DNA of 64,000 nt from Linepithema humile. Lineage: Eukaryota; Arthropoda; Insecta; Hymenoptera; Formicidae. Position numbers and translations under genes: made by a program. Positions 26,592-39,437 of this stretch are shown one piece after another. Position 1 is the first letter of the stretch. The number at the start of each line of letters is the position of its first letter. Where the stretch lies: positions 20,793,698-20,857,697 of the forward strand of contig NC_090134.1 in the NCBI RefSeq assembly GCF_040581485.1, read 5' to 3'. The notes beneath the pieces were generated by a model. It saw nothing but the letters and a program-made list of their open reading frames with translations. It made no database searches and was not told the origin of the DNA.

Positions 26592-27192
26592 TATATAAAA
26601 TAAATGTTATTTTATTTTATAAAAATTAAAAATCGTATTTCCGTTGTTGTATTTTATTCACGCCACTAAGCATGTTACTTTCGAATAATGAAATTTGTAG
26701 AAAATTAAAGCTTAATATTACATATATCACTTACATTGACGGATAGTATGGCAGTTTTGAATGATTTATAACAACGTCTAAATATGCATAATTAAATCTC
26801 CATTGTACATTTATTTAAATTTTAAATTTTATAAAGTGCCCGTTTTGTTAACACGATACCGTACGTGTTAACCATAGTGCCGTGTATATTGCATGTACTG
26901 TCACATTACACGCAATATGTCATCTCTGTGAAAAAAAATACTACGATCACAAGCTAAAATATGTAGTCTCACATAAGAAAAAATTGCGTTGCTGTAAATA
27001 GATCATGATGGAAGAGACATGTCAACCTCCTAATAAATAGTTACAATTTACTTATACATTTTTATTCGCGTCTTTGTTATTTTTAGAAACACAACGAGAA
27101 ATTGATATCGTGTTTCGTAAGTAAGAATTATGAATCCATTATAAATTTTAGGAACGAGAAAAAGGGATGTGAAAAGAAATAGCTATGTCTAG

Positions 27193-27227
27193 TTTATCTA
27201 CAGGCTGGTAGCAGCCTTGTAGATAAA
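27193..27227. repeat. Compact 15-bp-stem hairpin
   Basis: TTTATCTACAGGCTG pairs with CAGCC-T-TGTAGATAAA around a GTAG loop, giving 15 pairs with one bulged T. A second inverted repeat follows: TTTATGACG at about 27252-27260 and CGTCATAAA at about 27286-27294. The stem is too short for a typical microRNA precursor. Function is unknown. Confidence 0.6.
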
Positions 27228-30200
27228 TGAACGTCACGTACAAACCGTAGTTTTTATGACGGCATACTTTTTAATGATCATAACGTCGTCATAAATTAAG
27301 TCTGCGGCCGAAATAGTTTTCAGTAATAGATCAGTGTTTAATATTGGATTTTTGTTTCAGAGTTGCCAACATTGTCTAACATGATAATTAATTTCTGTCA
27401 CTCACAGTGTTTCGTAAAGTTTCGAAAAATAACACCCTGAGAGATTAATAGCTCGGTAAATAAATGAATGATTTAGTGAATTAATAAGGCAATTATCCAA
27501 CTAAACTTCTAATTGATCATCTTCGACAATAATAAATACTTAAACCATCACAGACGTTGCTGCGATTAACGTGTTTCTGTATTTACTTCTAATTTAATCA
27601 TTGCATGACCGTCGACGGCGTATAGCCCACATCTGCATCTGACAGTGGTACAGGGACGTAGGAAATATATAGCGATACTGTGCAACGACGTACACGAATG
27701 GCCGCGCAACGTATAAATTTCGTCGCCGTCTGGTTTTCATATAGAGCGTGTCATTGAAACGTGTTTTTGCTATGAATTCGACAAATATTTGCCCGGCGCG
27801 ACATGGGAAGGTTGACACATGCCGTTATGAAAAAACCACGAGCGATAAGAGATCAATCGCGTGTACGTTATTTCGCGGTGTGCAAAATTGCATAACCGAC
27901 GAGAGAAGGGCAGGTCGGTTACAATCAATTTTCATTTAACGTTACACGGGGAAATCAATTTTAATCGCGCCGTGATATCAAGAACAAAATGTCGATTTTC
28001 AGGCAATGTACACATCAATATAATGGATGTTCGCGTCTATTAGGAATAACTACTGAGCATATTGTTGCTATTCAGAAGTGATCAATCTTCTATTAACTTT
28101 CGATTGATCTTTGTATCCTGCGGGATGCAATCTCAATAAAAACTCGGATATGATAAAAATCAGCTTTATACGAAAATAAATTTATCATGTTAATTCAATC
28201 GATTCTTCTATTTTTCTTCCGCATTTATCGGTTCGTAAGATTTTCTTTCTAAATATCTGAAATATTTACGACGCAAAGATGATACTCTCAACTATTTTCT
28301 GCAGCTATATACAGAATGTACGACTCGGCGCAGCATTTCGTTTTGCTGATCCTTTCTGCTTGTTCTCCGGTCTTGTAGCCTGCATCTTCAACCCGTATTT
28401 CCTACGACGCGGCCTCCACCCCCCCGGCCATCCCGGACCGACGCGCGTTTGCTTCGTTTTCTCTCCGCAGTATTTCTTTGCTATCCTACGCGAGAGTGCG
28501 CCCTACCTGACTGCTCACTTTCCGTCTAAGTAATAATTGAATTCGCATTATATTGGCTACCGCGCGAGGAACCGAGGAAAAAGCCGGTGCGCGTGAACGA
28601 GTCGCGAGGATGTTTCGCATTTGAAATTGAGAGAAGAAGAATATATGTATAAAATAAGGGTGGAAATACGAAAGAGAGAGAGAGAGAGAGGAAAATGCAC
28701 CGCGTACTGTATCTTCGCGGCAATCCGATTAGACGGATCTATGCGCAGGGTGGACTGCAAAAAGCTATCCTTTGATTTTGAAACCCAATTTGCTCATCGA
28801 GCGAGAACAAAGAAAACTGCGCGCGCCCGCGCTCGCGTAACGAGGCTTTGCTTTCGTCTTTAATGCGAAATTTTCTTTAAACTGTAGTTTAAAGCATCAT
28901 CTCGGAAAATGAAATCATAGTACGCTACACATTTACATTAGCGATGATATATATCTTACATAATTATGCAATCCAATAATTTTTAATACACATATCCGCA
29001 TACATAATATATGTATCTAATTATATAAATATGCATACATAAAAAGATGGAAAATAAATTGCAGTCACTTTATTAACGCAATTATAAAATGCGGATATTC
29101 AATATCTGAGATTAATTACATTTAATATACGCAATCTATGAGTTCGTTACGTTTTAAAGTTTTGATCGACGAACATGAAATTGTGACAACGCGAAATAGA
29201 AATAACGCACGGATGTAATTAATAATTTTTCTTTCGCGCCAATAAAATCGATAAACTCAACGAAGTGGATTTAGCCCAGCATTTTCCAATATTCATTGCT
29301 GCAGAATATTCGCTAACTAACAACACGATAATTAATTATTAACTTTCCGAATCTCATTAAGTGCGTACTGTTATAAGAAAAATTAGTATCTTTAATTGAT
29401 TTCTAGATAGTTAATTTAGTATTTAACCGTCTTCAGCAACTGGAAAATGCGAGCTAATTTCTGCGAGAAAAAGATAGCATGAACGATTCTCATTTAGACA
29501 GAAGCTTTTCGTTAACTTTTGAACGCTATAAATCAGTGCTGCCTAATCTTTTTGTACATGCGAGCTATTCTTTTTTAATAGAGCGACTTCACGATCTTTC
29601 CATGTACTGGGGAAAAAATATAACGTTAGAATGTGATTTCAACGTTTCCATGATTTTATGTTTATTAAACATATCGATAGAGACAAAATAAGTGTCAAAA
29701 TAGAAATAAAATAAATATTAAAATTAGAAACATAAATTTTATAATAGAATCAAACAATGTAAAAATGTGAAAAAGATCTATCAAAAAAACACGTCGCCAA
29801 CGACTGGCATCGGTTAAGCACCCCTGCTATAGAGGAATCTGAAAGGTTTCTTTTGAATTGTAGAACTTTCATAAAATCAATATTATCTTCCGTTATATTC
29901 AACATTTAGTAGATAAAAAAATAGAGATAAACAAAAAAATGATCTTAAATGTTAAAATATACATTTTACTCATTTTTATACTTTAGAATCTTCTATCATA
30001 ACATTTGATAAGCCTAGAATTTTAGAATTAACATTTTTTTATTGCGATGCATTGAAATCTTATATTTTAAGTTAAAAAAATGGACTAATCAGCTGATATT
30101 GAAAAGTTGATTATTACAAAGAAATGTTTTAAATTTTTAAATAAATATAATAACTTTTTTAATAATAATTTTTTTATTGTTAATAATTTGCTGATGATTA

Positions 30201-33168
30201 CATAGATTTAATTATTAACGTAAAGATTATAGAATTAAATATGATAAAACGTAAATTTTAAATTTTATTTCCATTAGTTATATTTTCTTTTTATCATATA
30301 TTACATTTGATATGTTGAAAGCTAAATGACGCGTGCATAGCGCGCGCAATGTTATATGTATTGAAATAAATAAGATATTCGATACGAGATTATCAAAATT
30401 TCAAACCAGAGATACATATATTATTATAACAATATGTGACAAAACAATATATGACATACATATGATATACATTTATCATCATAATTAAACTCCTTTGCAG
30501 TTATTTTAGAATTGTTCTGTATCGTTAAATACATATATACGTGGAGTTTTAGTTATATCCCGCATCCAATCCATCGGGGTATCAAGTATAACGGCTGCCA
30601 TATGCCACTTTTATCGCTCCTTTTTTTAAACAAGCACGGATAACGATTATTGCACTTTTTCTCGGCTACCCGGTGCGCATTGTTAAACCAGAATTTTCGT
30701 GGCAAAAAAAGCGGCTTACGCGACAGCGATCGATTTGACGTCGTTTACTCTCCTTTAACAGAAAGTTTTTTCGTTTCTCGTTGTTTGCCGTATCGTACAT
30801 GGGACCGGAGATTGTTTTCGCTGTTCTGCGGACTCCTATCGAGATAGGAAAAACATGTTCTTTGTTCTCCTAGCTTTTACCAACGTGTACAAACGAAATT
30901 TTGTCAGCCGACTATACGTTGCGCCGAATGATATATATGTAATATTAACACGCATTGAATATATATTTATCTTTAACGCGAATATTTACATAAAAATCAC
31001 ACAATACGTAAATTTATTTTTACGATAATTCGCGATGCGCATTTTACACACGTAATAACTGAAACTGCATCGTTAAAATAATTTTAATGCTGCTTCGAAA
31101 TATGAATTGTGTATGCATTTGTATTAATCGCAAATGGTAAATACTGATCGTTACGATACGGTCAGTTTAATAATTATCTTGTTTAAAATATGACAGTAGA
31201 TGTTTTTATTGTTCCAGCACCATCCTAGGTCAAAGTGGCATTCGGTGGAATCGTACACGTTAGACTACCGTGAACTAGAGCGAACGTAAGTTAAATTTTT
31301 AATAAATTAAAATATTTAATTCACAAAATATACACAGAATATTTACTTTTCTAGTGAACATTTATAATTTAATTATTATATTAATCGTACATCATTTTTG
31401 TATAATGATAAATTGATATTATAGAAAGAACAGAAATATGATACATTTCTATAGATTCTATTTTTCATTATTATCGCTCTGTGAATCTATTTAATTTTAT
31501 TATTTATTCATTATATTAAATAATCGATCATTCATTAAATACGATTCTAATATATGCAATAGCATCTTGTATCGATCTTCAAATTCATTAAAATATTGTA
31601 TAACCAGGAGAAAAATATAATAAAAATGTAGCTGAAGAGATATAAACATATTGCGTACAAAATTCCAAATAAGAATTTTAATATTATATGCAAAATTGCG
31701 CATAATTATTTATGAAACTATAATTATTCATTAAATGATAATTGTAATAAATTTCGTGCTACTATATTTGTTATATTACATACAAAACATTGTACGATAA
31801 GTCAAGAAAAGATTCATCTTTCAGTTGATATCTTGTCTAAATCGATAACGCTCTGATCTTCATTTCGAACACGCTATACGTTAGCAAAGAATATACCCGC
31901 TATCAGAAATCGTATCAGCATCAAATCGAATGACAAAGCATGTCATGCCCGAGAAACGACCATTATATGACAACGAAACCAATGAAAGTAATGTCGGTAT
32001 TTGTCAGTGTTGCCCTTCGGCAATAATAGAAACAAAGCGAGGGAAGAAAGGAAAACATGAGAACATCGACCACATATTCTCGTTTTATTAAAAACGTTGT
32101 ACTGTCATGTACCGTCAAAGGATTTCTCCTATTTATCTAGCCTTTGTAGAGTAACGAAAGAAAGTAATCAGGATGTAATCCTGGCTGTCTGCGCTTAGGT
32201 AGATAGATACGGAAAACTGAAAAAGCTAAATCTTTCACTAGCTGGATCATTAGATGCAACAAAATACCGATCTCGACGTTGGAAGATTAAAGATCTATTG
32301 GAGAACAAAAAACTCTTGTAGCTTTTGAAAGTGTAACCTTGCCTTGAAATAAGTAATTGGGATCAATTTTTCGCGTACTCTCTCTCTCTCTCTCTCTCTG
32401 CGAATTAAATGTATGATCATTATTACGAACAAAATACCGAGCTACTGTACAAAAGAATATGATTGTCTCGACGTTGTAAATATGAACACTCAGGCATTAT
32501 CGTAAATAACGATACGTTTATCAAGCACAAAGCCGCGATATATTTTGCTAAATGACCTCATTTTCGGTTTTCAGCTGTCTCTACGCTTTATACGCCTTTG
32601 AAATTTTCATCATCATAATACTCATTAAGCAAGCTACACTTAGCGATAGCTCGTGTATAATGAGTTTAGCACTGCAAAATTTATTTTAAGCTTTGTGGCT
32701 ATAGAGAGTATAAGCGTTGTATAGTTCTCTAGTGTGTACTTATGCATCGCGTAAGTATACTCTTCATCACACCGCATGCTGATAGTAGGATAGAAGCCTA
32801 AGCGCGACGACAGAACGCGATGATATTATAATCAAATTGTAAATTGCATGATCTAATCAGCCAAGAAAGCTGTAATGTGCCGGACGTGAATTTCGCGGTG
32901 ACTAGTTTTATACGTTGCCGTACAGAAGTGCGAAAACGACTTTCAAGGTACTCTGATAGTTTCGTGTGACCCGAAGTTAATAACCCCCCCTCCCCCCCTC
33001 CTCGCCCACGCGACGTGGCACGGGAACTTCGCGGACAATGTCCCGGCCGCAAATTTATAAGATTCGGTCTTATTTGAAAAGTTTATGCAATTTCGCGGGC
33101 TCCAGCACATGGGCTTGTAAATATTCGACCGAAACTTGGAACTTTCCGAATAATGCAGTTCGAAGTGT

Positions 33169-33173
<5 letters not shown>

Positions 33174-33201
<28 letters not shown>
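33174..33201. repeat. (GA)n microsatellite
   Basis: A perfect GA repeat of about 14 units. Similar shorter tracts occur at 28673-28691 and 43403-43440, the latter interrupted. Confidence 0.9.
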
Positions 33202-33205
<4 letters not shown>

Positions 33206-36200
33206 GATACGTGGAGATTAAATACATATTGGAAGAAACGTAATGTAATATATGAATTATTGATGATGAGAAATTGATACGATTGGTGTTTTCTGTCGAA
33301 TCTTGTTGAAACGGCTAAAAATTGAACGCGAACGTTACATATCAGCTAAAATATTTTTAATTATTAATATAAATACAATATAGATATTAAATATTTTCAC
33401 ACTGTAATGATTATCGATATTCGATTGCATCGCATAATTGTTACAACACATATCGTTCCAAACAAGCACTTTTTATTTTGAAAGAAATACTTCGAATTCT
33501 TTATTTCATTTTAAGTTTTTTTAAATAACGATCTTTAGTTTTAAATATTTTTTTACTATAATTGTACGAAAACTATATGTTGATAAATTTTTAGCATACC
33601 CACACGCGCGCGCGTGCATACATGTACTCCGTCGAATACGATATTACTTCAGCAGCATTTTTTATAATCAGAGTTTGTATGTTAGATGTAAAAAGAATTT
33701 ATTACGAGATGGTATTATACGAATGTTGCACTTGAATGTAATTCTCAACTTACAATCTTAAGTACTGTCGCGACGACAGAATATTCCTCACATTTCTTTA
33801 TCGTATTGATTTTGTATTCCATCTCGTTTTTCTCTGTCTTTGATCCTCAAATGTTTTTATTTTCGAAAATTTTACTTTTGAGTAAAAATTCTTTCTATTC
33901 CTTGCAGTCGGTATGATCAAAGTTAAGCTTATACTTTGAAAGAAAAGAATTTAGCAGAACGTTGAGAAAAATATATGACAAAGAGAAGTGAAGTCGGTTC
34001 CAGAGGAAGAATTTTGTTTAACAATCTTCTTAACGACCGCACGAGAGAAAAGTACTTGGAAGAGAAAAGATCAACGGAGATTACTTTGAAAAAATGGGAG
34101 AGGGAGAAAGAGGTAGGCAACGCGTTACTTTCAGTACAGTAATTTTTAATTCATCCAATCTCTACGCGAATACATCTTGCATACTTTGCGAAAAAAAAGG
34201 GCAGATCCAGGTGTGTTAAAACAAAGCTTTCTCAGTCTTTCTGTTGAATGGTACTGTTAAATGATTTTTTCTAAACACGCGTGCAAGATACAGTTTCAAT
34301 CATATTCCACAGACGGAAGTTACGCTGTGTATACGTATCACGTGTGTATATGCAGGTAAGCAGATCTTCACGAGAAAGGATACGGAATTTGATTACACAA
34401 AGCGTCATCGAGTACACGACAGGTGCATATCGACTCAGCGTTCGTGTAAATATGGTCTGCCCTATTTCCGGTGCGTTATCATGCTATTTATATAGAAAAG
34501 TCGTCCCACTGTTGCAAAGAACATGAGATATATTACTTTCGTAAGCGCACGCGATCGTTACACGTCAAATAATGTGGTACTTAATAATGTTTATATATTG
34601 ATATCTTCTGTGTCTCTCTATATAAATACATTCTCAGAGTTAAAAATTTCCAACAGCAGCGAGAATCCTTCAACATTTAATTAAAACTTTTATTGAACTT
34701 TAACAAGGTTCTATTTATTGAAATACTTTCAATGATGATTGAGACATTCAAATTGCATATAATCATACTTATAAATACGAACCTAATGGGTTTCAATGAT
34801 AAATGTGATATAATCAACTCCGCGCTGTATCTAATGTACACTTCATTCATTAATGCACTTTGCCAGTATATTTCGAGATGCTATGAATATATTTATTTGA
34901 CTAAAATCGGAATATTGATAAGTATTCAAGTATCTTCCACATTTCAGAAACAGTTGTAATATTTTATTAGCAATTAAAATTGTTGATGCGTCATGTGTCA
35001 TTGCGTATAATAACATATTTAATTTATCCGTATGCTTCTACTATTGGCGCAGAGAAGATAAAACCGCCAAATGCATTCATTAATTCGTTCCTAGCTCGGT
35101 CGACGGTCGATGATGGAACGGGCTAACGACTCCGTCCTTATTCTCTGCTAATTAACTATTAACGACTTATCGGGAAAAAGTGACCTCGGTCGAGAGTTCA
35201 CGCGCCCCATCCAAGAGCGCCAGCGAGTCCCGCGTTTATAATTAGAAAGTCGATTACCATGGTCGTTGCACGGTGACCCGGCGTAATGAAAACAGCACTC
35301 TTCGATAATTCACAGAAAACACCACACTTTTCTCCGGAACCGATCCGGCAGTACGATTAACTAAATTCACTTGCTTCTTGCGCAAATTGATTATACGATG
35401 AAACTATCGCTCTTGAATAACATGTATAAAGTCATATGTTATTATATCATCACGTGCAATTATTGCATCGTCGCATCGATATGCATAGCATAAATCATAC
35501 GATGTCTAGCTTCGTCTTTGTCAATATTTGTCAAGCGAATAGGTTGTAACCTAGTTAATATGCATAATTTCACGCGATCATGGAAATGGATCTAACGAGT
35601 AAATACCTAAAATCTAATTCCAGATATGTTCAATTCGTATTATCTATCGTATTATCTTCACATTTTATATAATTTAATCCCTAAAGCTATCTCGAGAAAA
35701 AGAATGAATTTGAACTAATGTATGCATATAAGTTCATATAATTAAAAATTGAATTTTTATATATCTCAACTGTTATATAATCCGATTAATAAACTTATTA
35801 TTATCGTCTAATTAATTCTTTTTTATACGGACTTTAATTTCTCTGAGACGATAAAGTTGTGGTACTTTTCTACATTTGTGCCGAACGTTATTGCAAAAAA
35901 AAAAACAAAAGTGTTCGGAATGTGGACCTGTATAAAATACGGTTAAGTAATAATGAGCAAACTGCGGGGAACTAAAGATTCTTAGTTAGTTAGATAATGT
36001 TTCTCAACTAAGTCAAGCCGGAGATCACAATAATAACTTTCAACCCACTTTATACAACGCGATTACATCGAAAACGAAATTCTCCTTTTCGCCTCACGGC
36101 CATTTGTATCACGACCTGGTAATTTAACAAAAAGTTGCTCGCTCTATTTCGTTATTACATTTAAGCGCCTCCAACTACGAGAGACTGAATCTCCGAGAAG

Positions 36201-36899
36201 TTTCAATGGAGCGCGCTGTACACGAGCGTTTTTCTCGCCGAAGTCTCGGTCCACGTTCAGCCCCTTGCGTCGAGTGTTATCTCGAGGTATATATAACACG
36301 TATAAATCCATCCGCTGTAACTTCTTTGATATTCTTGGAAGACAGCCGCGTGGCGTCGTCGTCGTCGTTCAATAATCCGTGTTTCTGCCGAGAAAAAGTT
36401 ATCGCGCAGACACGGGCAAGGTTGCGCGTGTTCTTCTCTCTTTCCTCGCAGATTACAAATTAAATCGCCGTGCTTTAGTAGGAAACGCAAAGTTCCCGAA
36501 AACTCATGACTGCGAATCACTTATAGCAATCTACGTTCCACTTAAACGGCTGCTTCGCGATAAAAAAGAGAACACGGCACGATACGGCGCTTTCCTAATC
36601 CAATTCTGCTCTTTTTTTTTCAAAACGTGCCACATTTACGTGTCGCTTCTGCAGCGAAAGCTGCATCGTAATGACCGCTTTCGAAAGTAATTTATAAGCA
36701 TCGCGATATCCGCCCACCTAACTCGTTGTACCGATCATTACATCCGCCAATCATCGGTCGCGCGTGTAGGTATTTCGCGAAATCTTATTTTATGCGCGAA
36801 AATATAGGACAGGCGGACAGATCCGGCAGGATAACCATCGCCTCCGGTATGCTGGCCCGCGTGATTGATGAAATTTCTGTAGAAGCAACAGGGCATACT

Positions 36900-38720
36900 T
36901 GCCCGTATCCCTGCCGGGAACGGAACGCTCTTGATTGATAGAGGATTCGAATTTGAAATTCCACCCCGCGGAAAGTCGACCGGCCCTCTCCCTTTCCTCT
37001 CCCTCGGTCCCCCCTTCTCTTCGCGCTCGACCTTTTTTCCCTCGCTGCGTGGCACGCGAACGTGCTGGACACGCACACGTCCGCATCGAGCCACTTCCGC
37101 GTTTCCGCGTGCCGCGATGAGACGGGTGAGGGGCAGTTCCTTCCGGCGTGATATACACGCTCCGGCCAAAGGACACTACACTCCGCCGGTCGTTTCGTCT
37201 GGGTTAAAAGCCGCTGCAGTCACTACAAGCTCCTCACTTTCTCCGTATCCAATGTCCTTGTTGGTTAGACATTTACAATTCAAATGCGATCGATCGATGC
37301 GCGATTGCGATCGAGGGAAAGGACCGCCCGCCGTAAAGCCGCATCTCATCGGAGTGTATTGCCAAAAGGAAACGAAAGGCCGGACGTACGAATCGAGGCT
37401 CGTCGCACACGAGAGAGTAGTCATCTTTTAGCATCGTCGTTTCGCCGTCGTGTAGCGTTAACGTTCTCGTACACTTTTTTTTATATGAATATTCCGTGGA
37501 AAAGAGACACGCTGCACGTGTCGTAAGCGACACATTTTGAATAATGCGCCGCGGTTCAAAGAGCGCTGTTTTACCTTTAGACTACGCGGACAAAAGGGAG
37601 ACCAAGGCGATACGTGTGTGCGACGGGGTTTAAAAGGCAATGCGCCCGGCCGCACATGTATTTCCGATCGCTCGGTCGCCGGATCGCCGATCGGAAAAAA
37701 AAACTGCTCTCGCGGCCACGGTACGATAAAGTCCCGGATACAACAAGCGAGTACAACGACCGCGTCCGTCCTTTGTGGGATGGAGGACTTGAAAAAGTTT
37801 GCTGCGCCGGGAGTAAGGTCGGCCGTGTGAAGTATGTATACGGGAAAAGTTGGAGGAAATCTACAGCGGCGCGCGATTCCCGCCGGAACAAGTTTCGCCG
37901 AGCTGATCCCGGCGCGTATCTTCGGCACAAGCGAATTTTCCTCCTTGTTCGCGTTTCGCGGCGTTAATCCGCCGCGCGACGCGCCGTTTACTTTGTACTC
38001 CTCGAAATGGACATTACGCGATTTCAATTAGTCCACCGTAACTCGCTGACGACTTTCCGTGATGACTCTCCAGCGGAATTGAATCATGTTTAATTTATAA
38101 TCGTTGGTCTTTCTCAAGCGCGTTTTAATTTCGCTCGACTGAATATATTCGTTCCAAGAGTGCTGTACAAAGTCTCCACTGTAAAATATAATCTACGAGA
38201 CAAAGCGGGCGGAGGAATTAGACAAATGTATTTGGATAATATTCTATTAGTGAATTGTTTCCGGTCGTTCGTATTCCAATTCGTCGTTCCGATTGAAATT
38301 CTTTTAGCAGAATTTCGTAGCGAACTCGGCCGCTTCCTCTCGCTGATTCGATCCGTAGGGAGAGCCGCGATGAATTGCGCTCGCCGCCCGTCGGCGGAAA
38401 GACTAATTTGATGCACAACCTCGGACTCCACGAACCCCGGCGATAATAAAAGGGGTGAAACGCGCGCGCTGCTCGTTGTGTTGTATTAATTTAACTTCAG
38501 CGACGCGTCGACGCGACGCCGGCGTTGGAGAGTGCAGACTACCAGTGAACGGTATTAAGCTAAATTACGAACAGTCCTCGCTAGGGGTACCCCGACGTGC
38601 TTCGAGATTAGCGGGGTTGACTAACAAAAATAAAGGAAGAGCGGACTCGGGGGAATGCGAGAAGAGAAGGACGGAGCGTTCGAAAAGACGAAGAAAATCC
38701 CGGAGGTGTGTCTGATGGTC
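36900..38720. other. CpG-rich island upstream of the LRR-Ig gene
   Basis: About 1.8 kb of GC/CpG-rich DNA ending about 700 bp before the LRR-Ig coding start. Open frames of up to 189 codons exist on both strands and overlap (for example 37458-38027 minus and 36931-37431 plus), with no recognisable domain. The position and composition make it the best candidate for a promoter or 5' untranslated exon of the downstream gene, but no transcription start can be read from sequence alone. Confidence 0.4.
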
Positions 38721-39437
38721 TGAAACTGCCTCGGACATGGACGGACTTCTCTCTCCGATAACTGCACGGAAAGTCGAGTTCAGTCTTGTTGCACGGCGAG
38801 CCGCAGAACAACTTTGTACTGCAGCGGCTTACGTCGTCGTAAGAAGCAGTTGTATATTTAACACCACATGCATATCGATTGTACAAGTCAAGCGAATCCG
38901 AATTTAGCGATACGAAACTTGTGAAATCCGAGATATATGCGGAAAAATCCACGCCGACATTTATAACTGCAAAATCATTATATAGCCGGGTAATTTGTTC
39001 GCTGCCAGTCACGGACAATTATCCCAACGTGCATTAACCAAAAGTGTCAAATAGCGTGCGGGGATATTTGTGTGGCATACAAATTATTCAAAATTATTAA
39101 GCGCCGTGTATTATTCGATAATAATTAATTCCGGCTGCGTGTACGTAATATGATTATTCGATCATATAATTAAACAATGATCTACGTCCGCGTTCAACTA
39201 TCAATAATATTCGAGTACACACAGAACGCGTGCGCTGGTACACATTAAGCTGCATCTGCGAAACATTGGTTTGCGCGCCGCGCGCGCGTACCCTTTCGGC
39301 GGGAATATCCCAAAAGGCGAAACTCCGCTTCATGCATGCAACTCTCTCTCTGGCTAAGTAAGTTCTGCGGTCGGCGGCCCCGCAGTCACGTTCTAACGTC
39401 ATCATGCACGTTTCCGATGTTAACAGGATTCCTTGCG
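38721..39437. other. Upstream flank of the LRR-Ig gene with splice acceptor
   Basis: The last 11 bases before the ATG at 39438 are preceded by TTAACAG, a good splice acceptor ending at 39426. I infer that the start codon lies near the beginning of the second or a later exon, with one or more non-coding 5' exons upstream. The upstream donor was not identified. Confidence 0.4.

Larger units (their letters stand above)
23690..36900. other. Long AT-rich spacer, no gene seen
   Basis: About 13 kb, mostly AT-rich, with no supported gene. It holds T runs at 24889-24911 and 26559-26588, a compact hairpin at 27193-27227, GA/CT repeats at 28673-28691, 32378-32399 and 33174-33201, and a C-rich run near 32983-33003. 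A moderately GC-rich patch lies at about 25540-26240. Open frames stay under about 125 codons and have no motif. It may be intergenic, or an intron of the LRR-Ig gene downstream. Confidence 0.45.

Noticed and set aside
37458..38027. Minus-strand open frame of 189 codons upstream of the LRR-Ig gene
   Set aside because: It lies in a CpG-rich island where several frames are open on both strands. It has no recognisable motif and no splice context.
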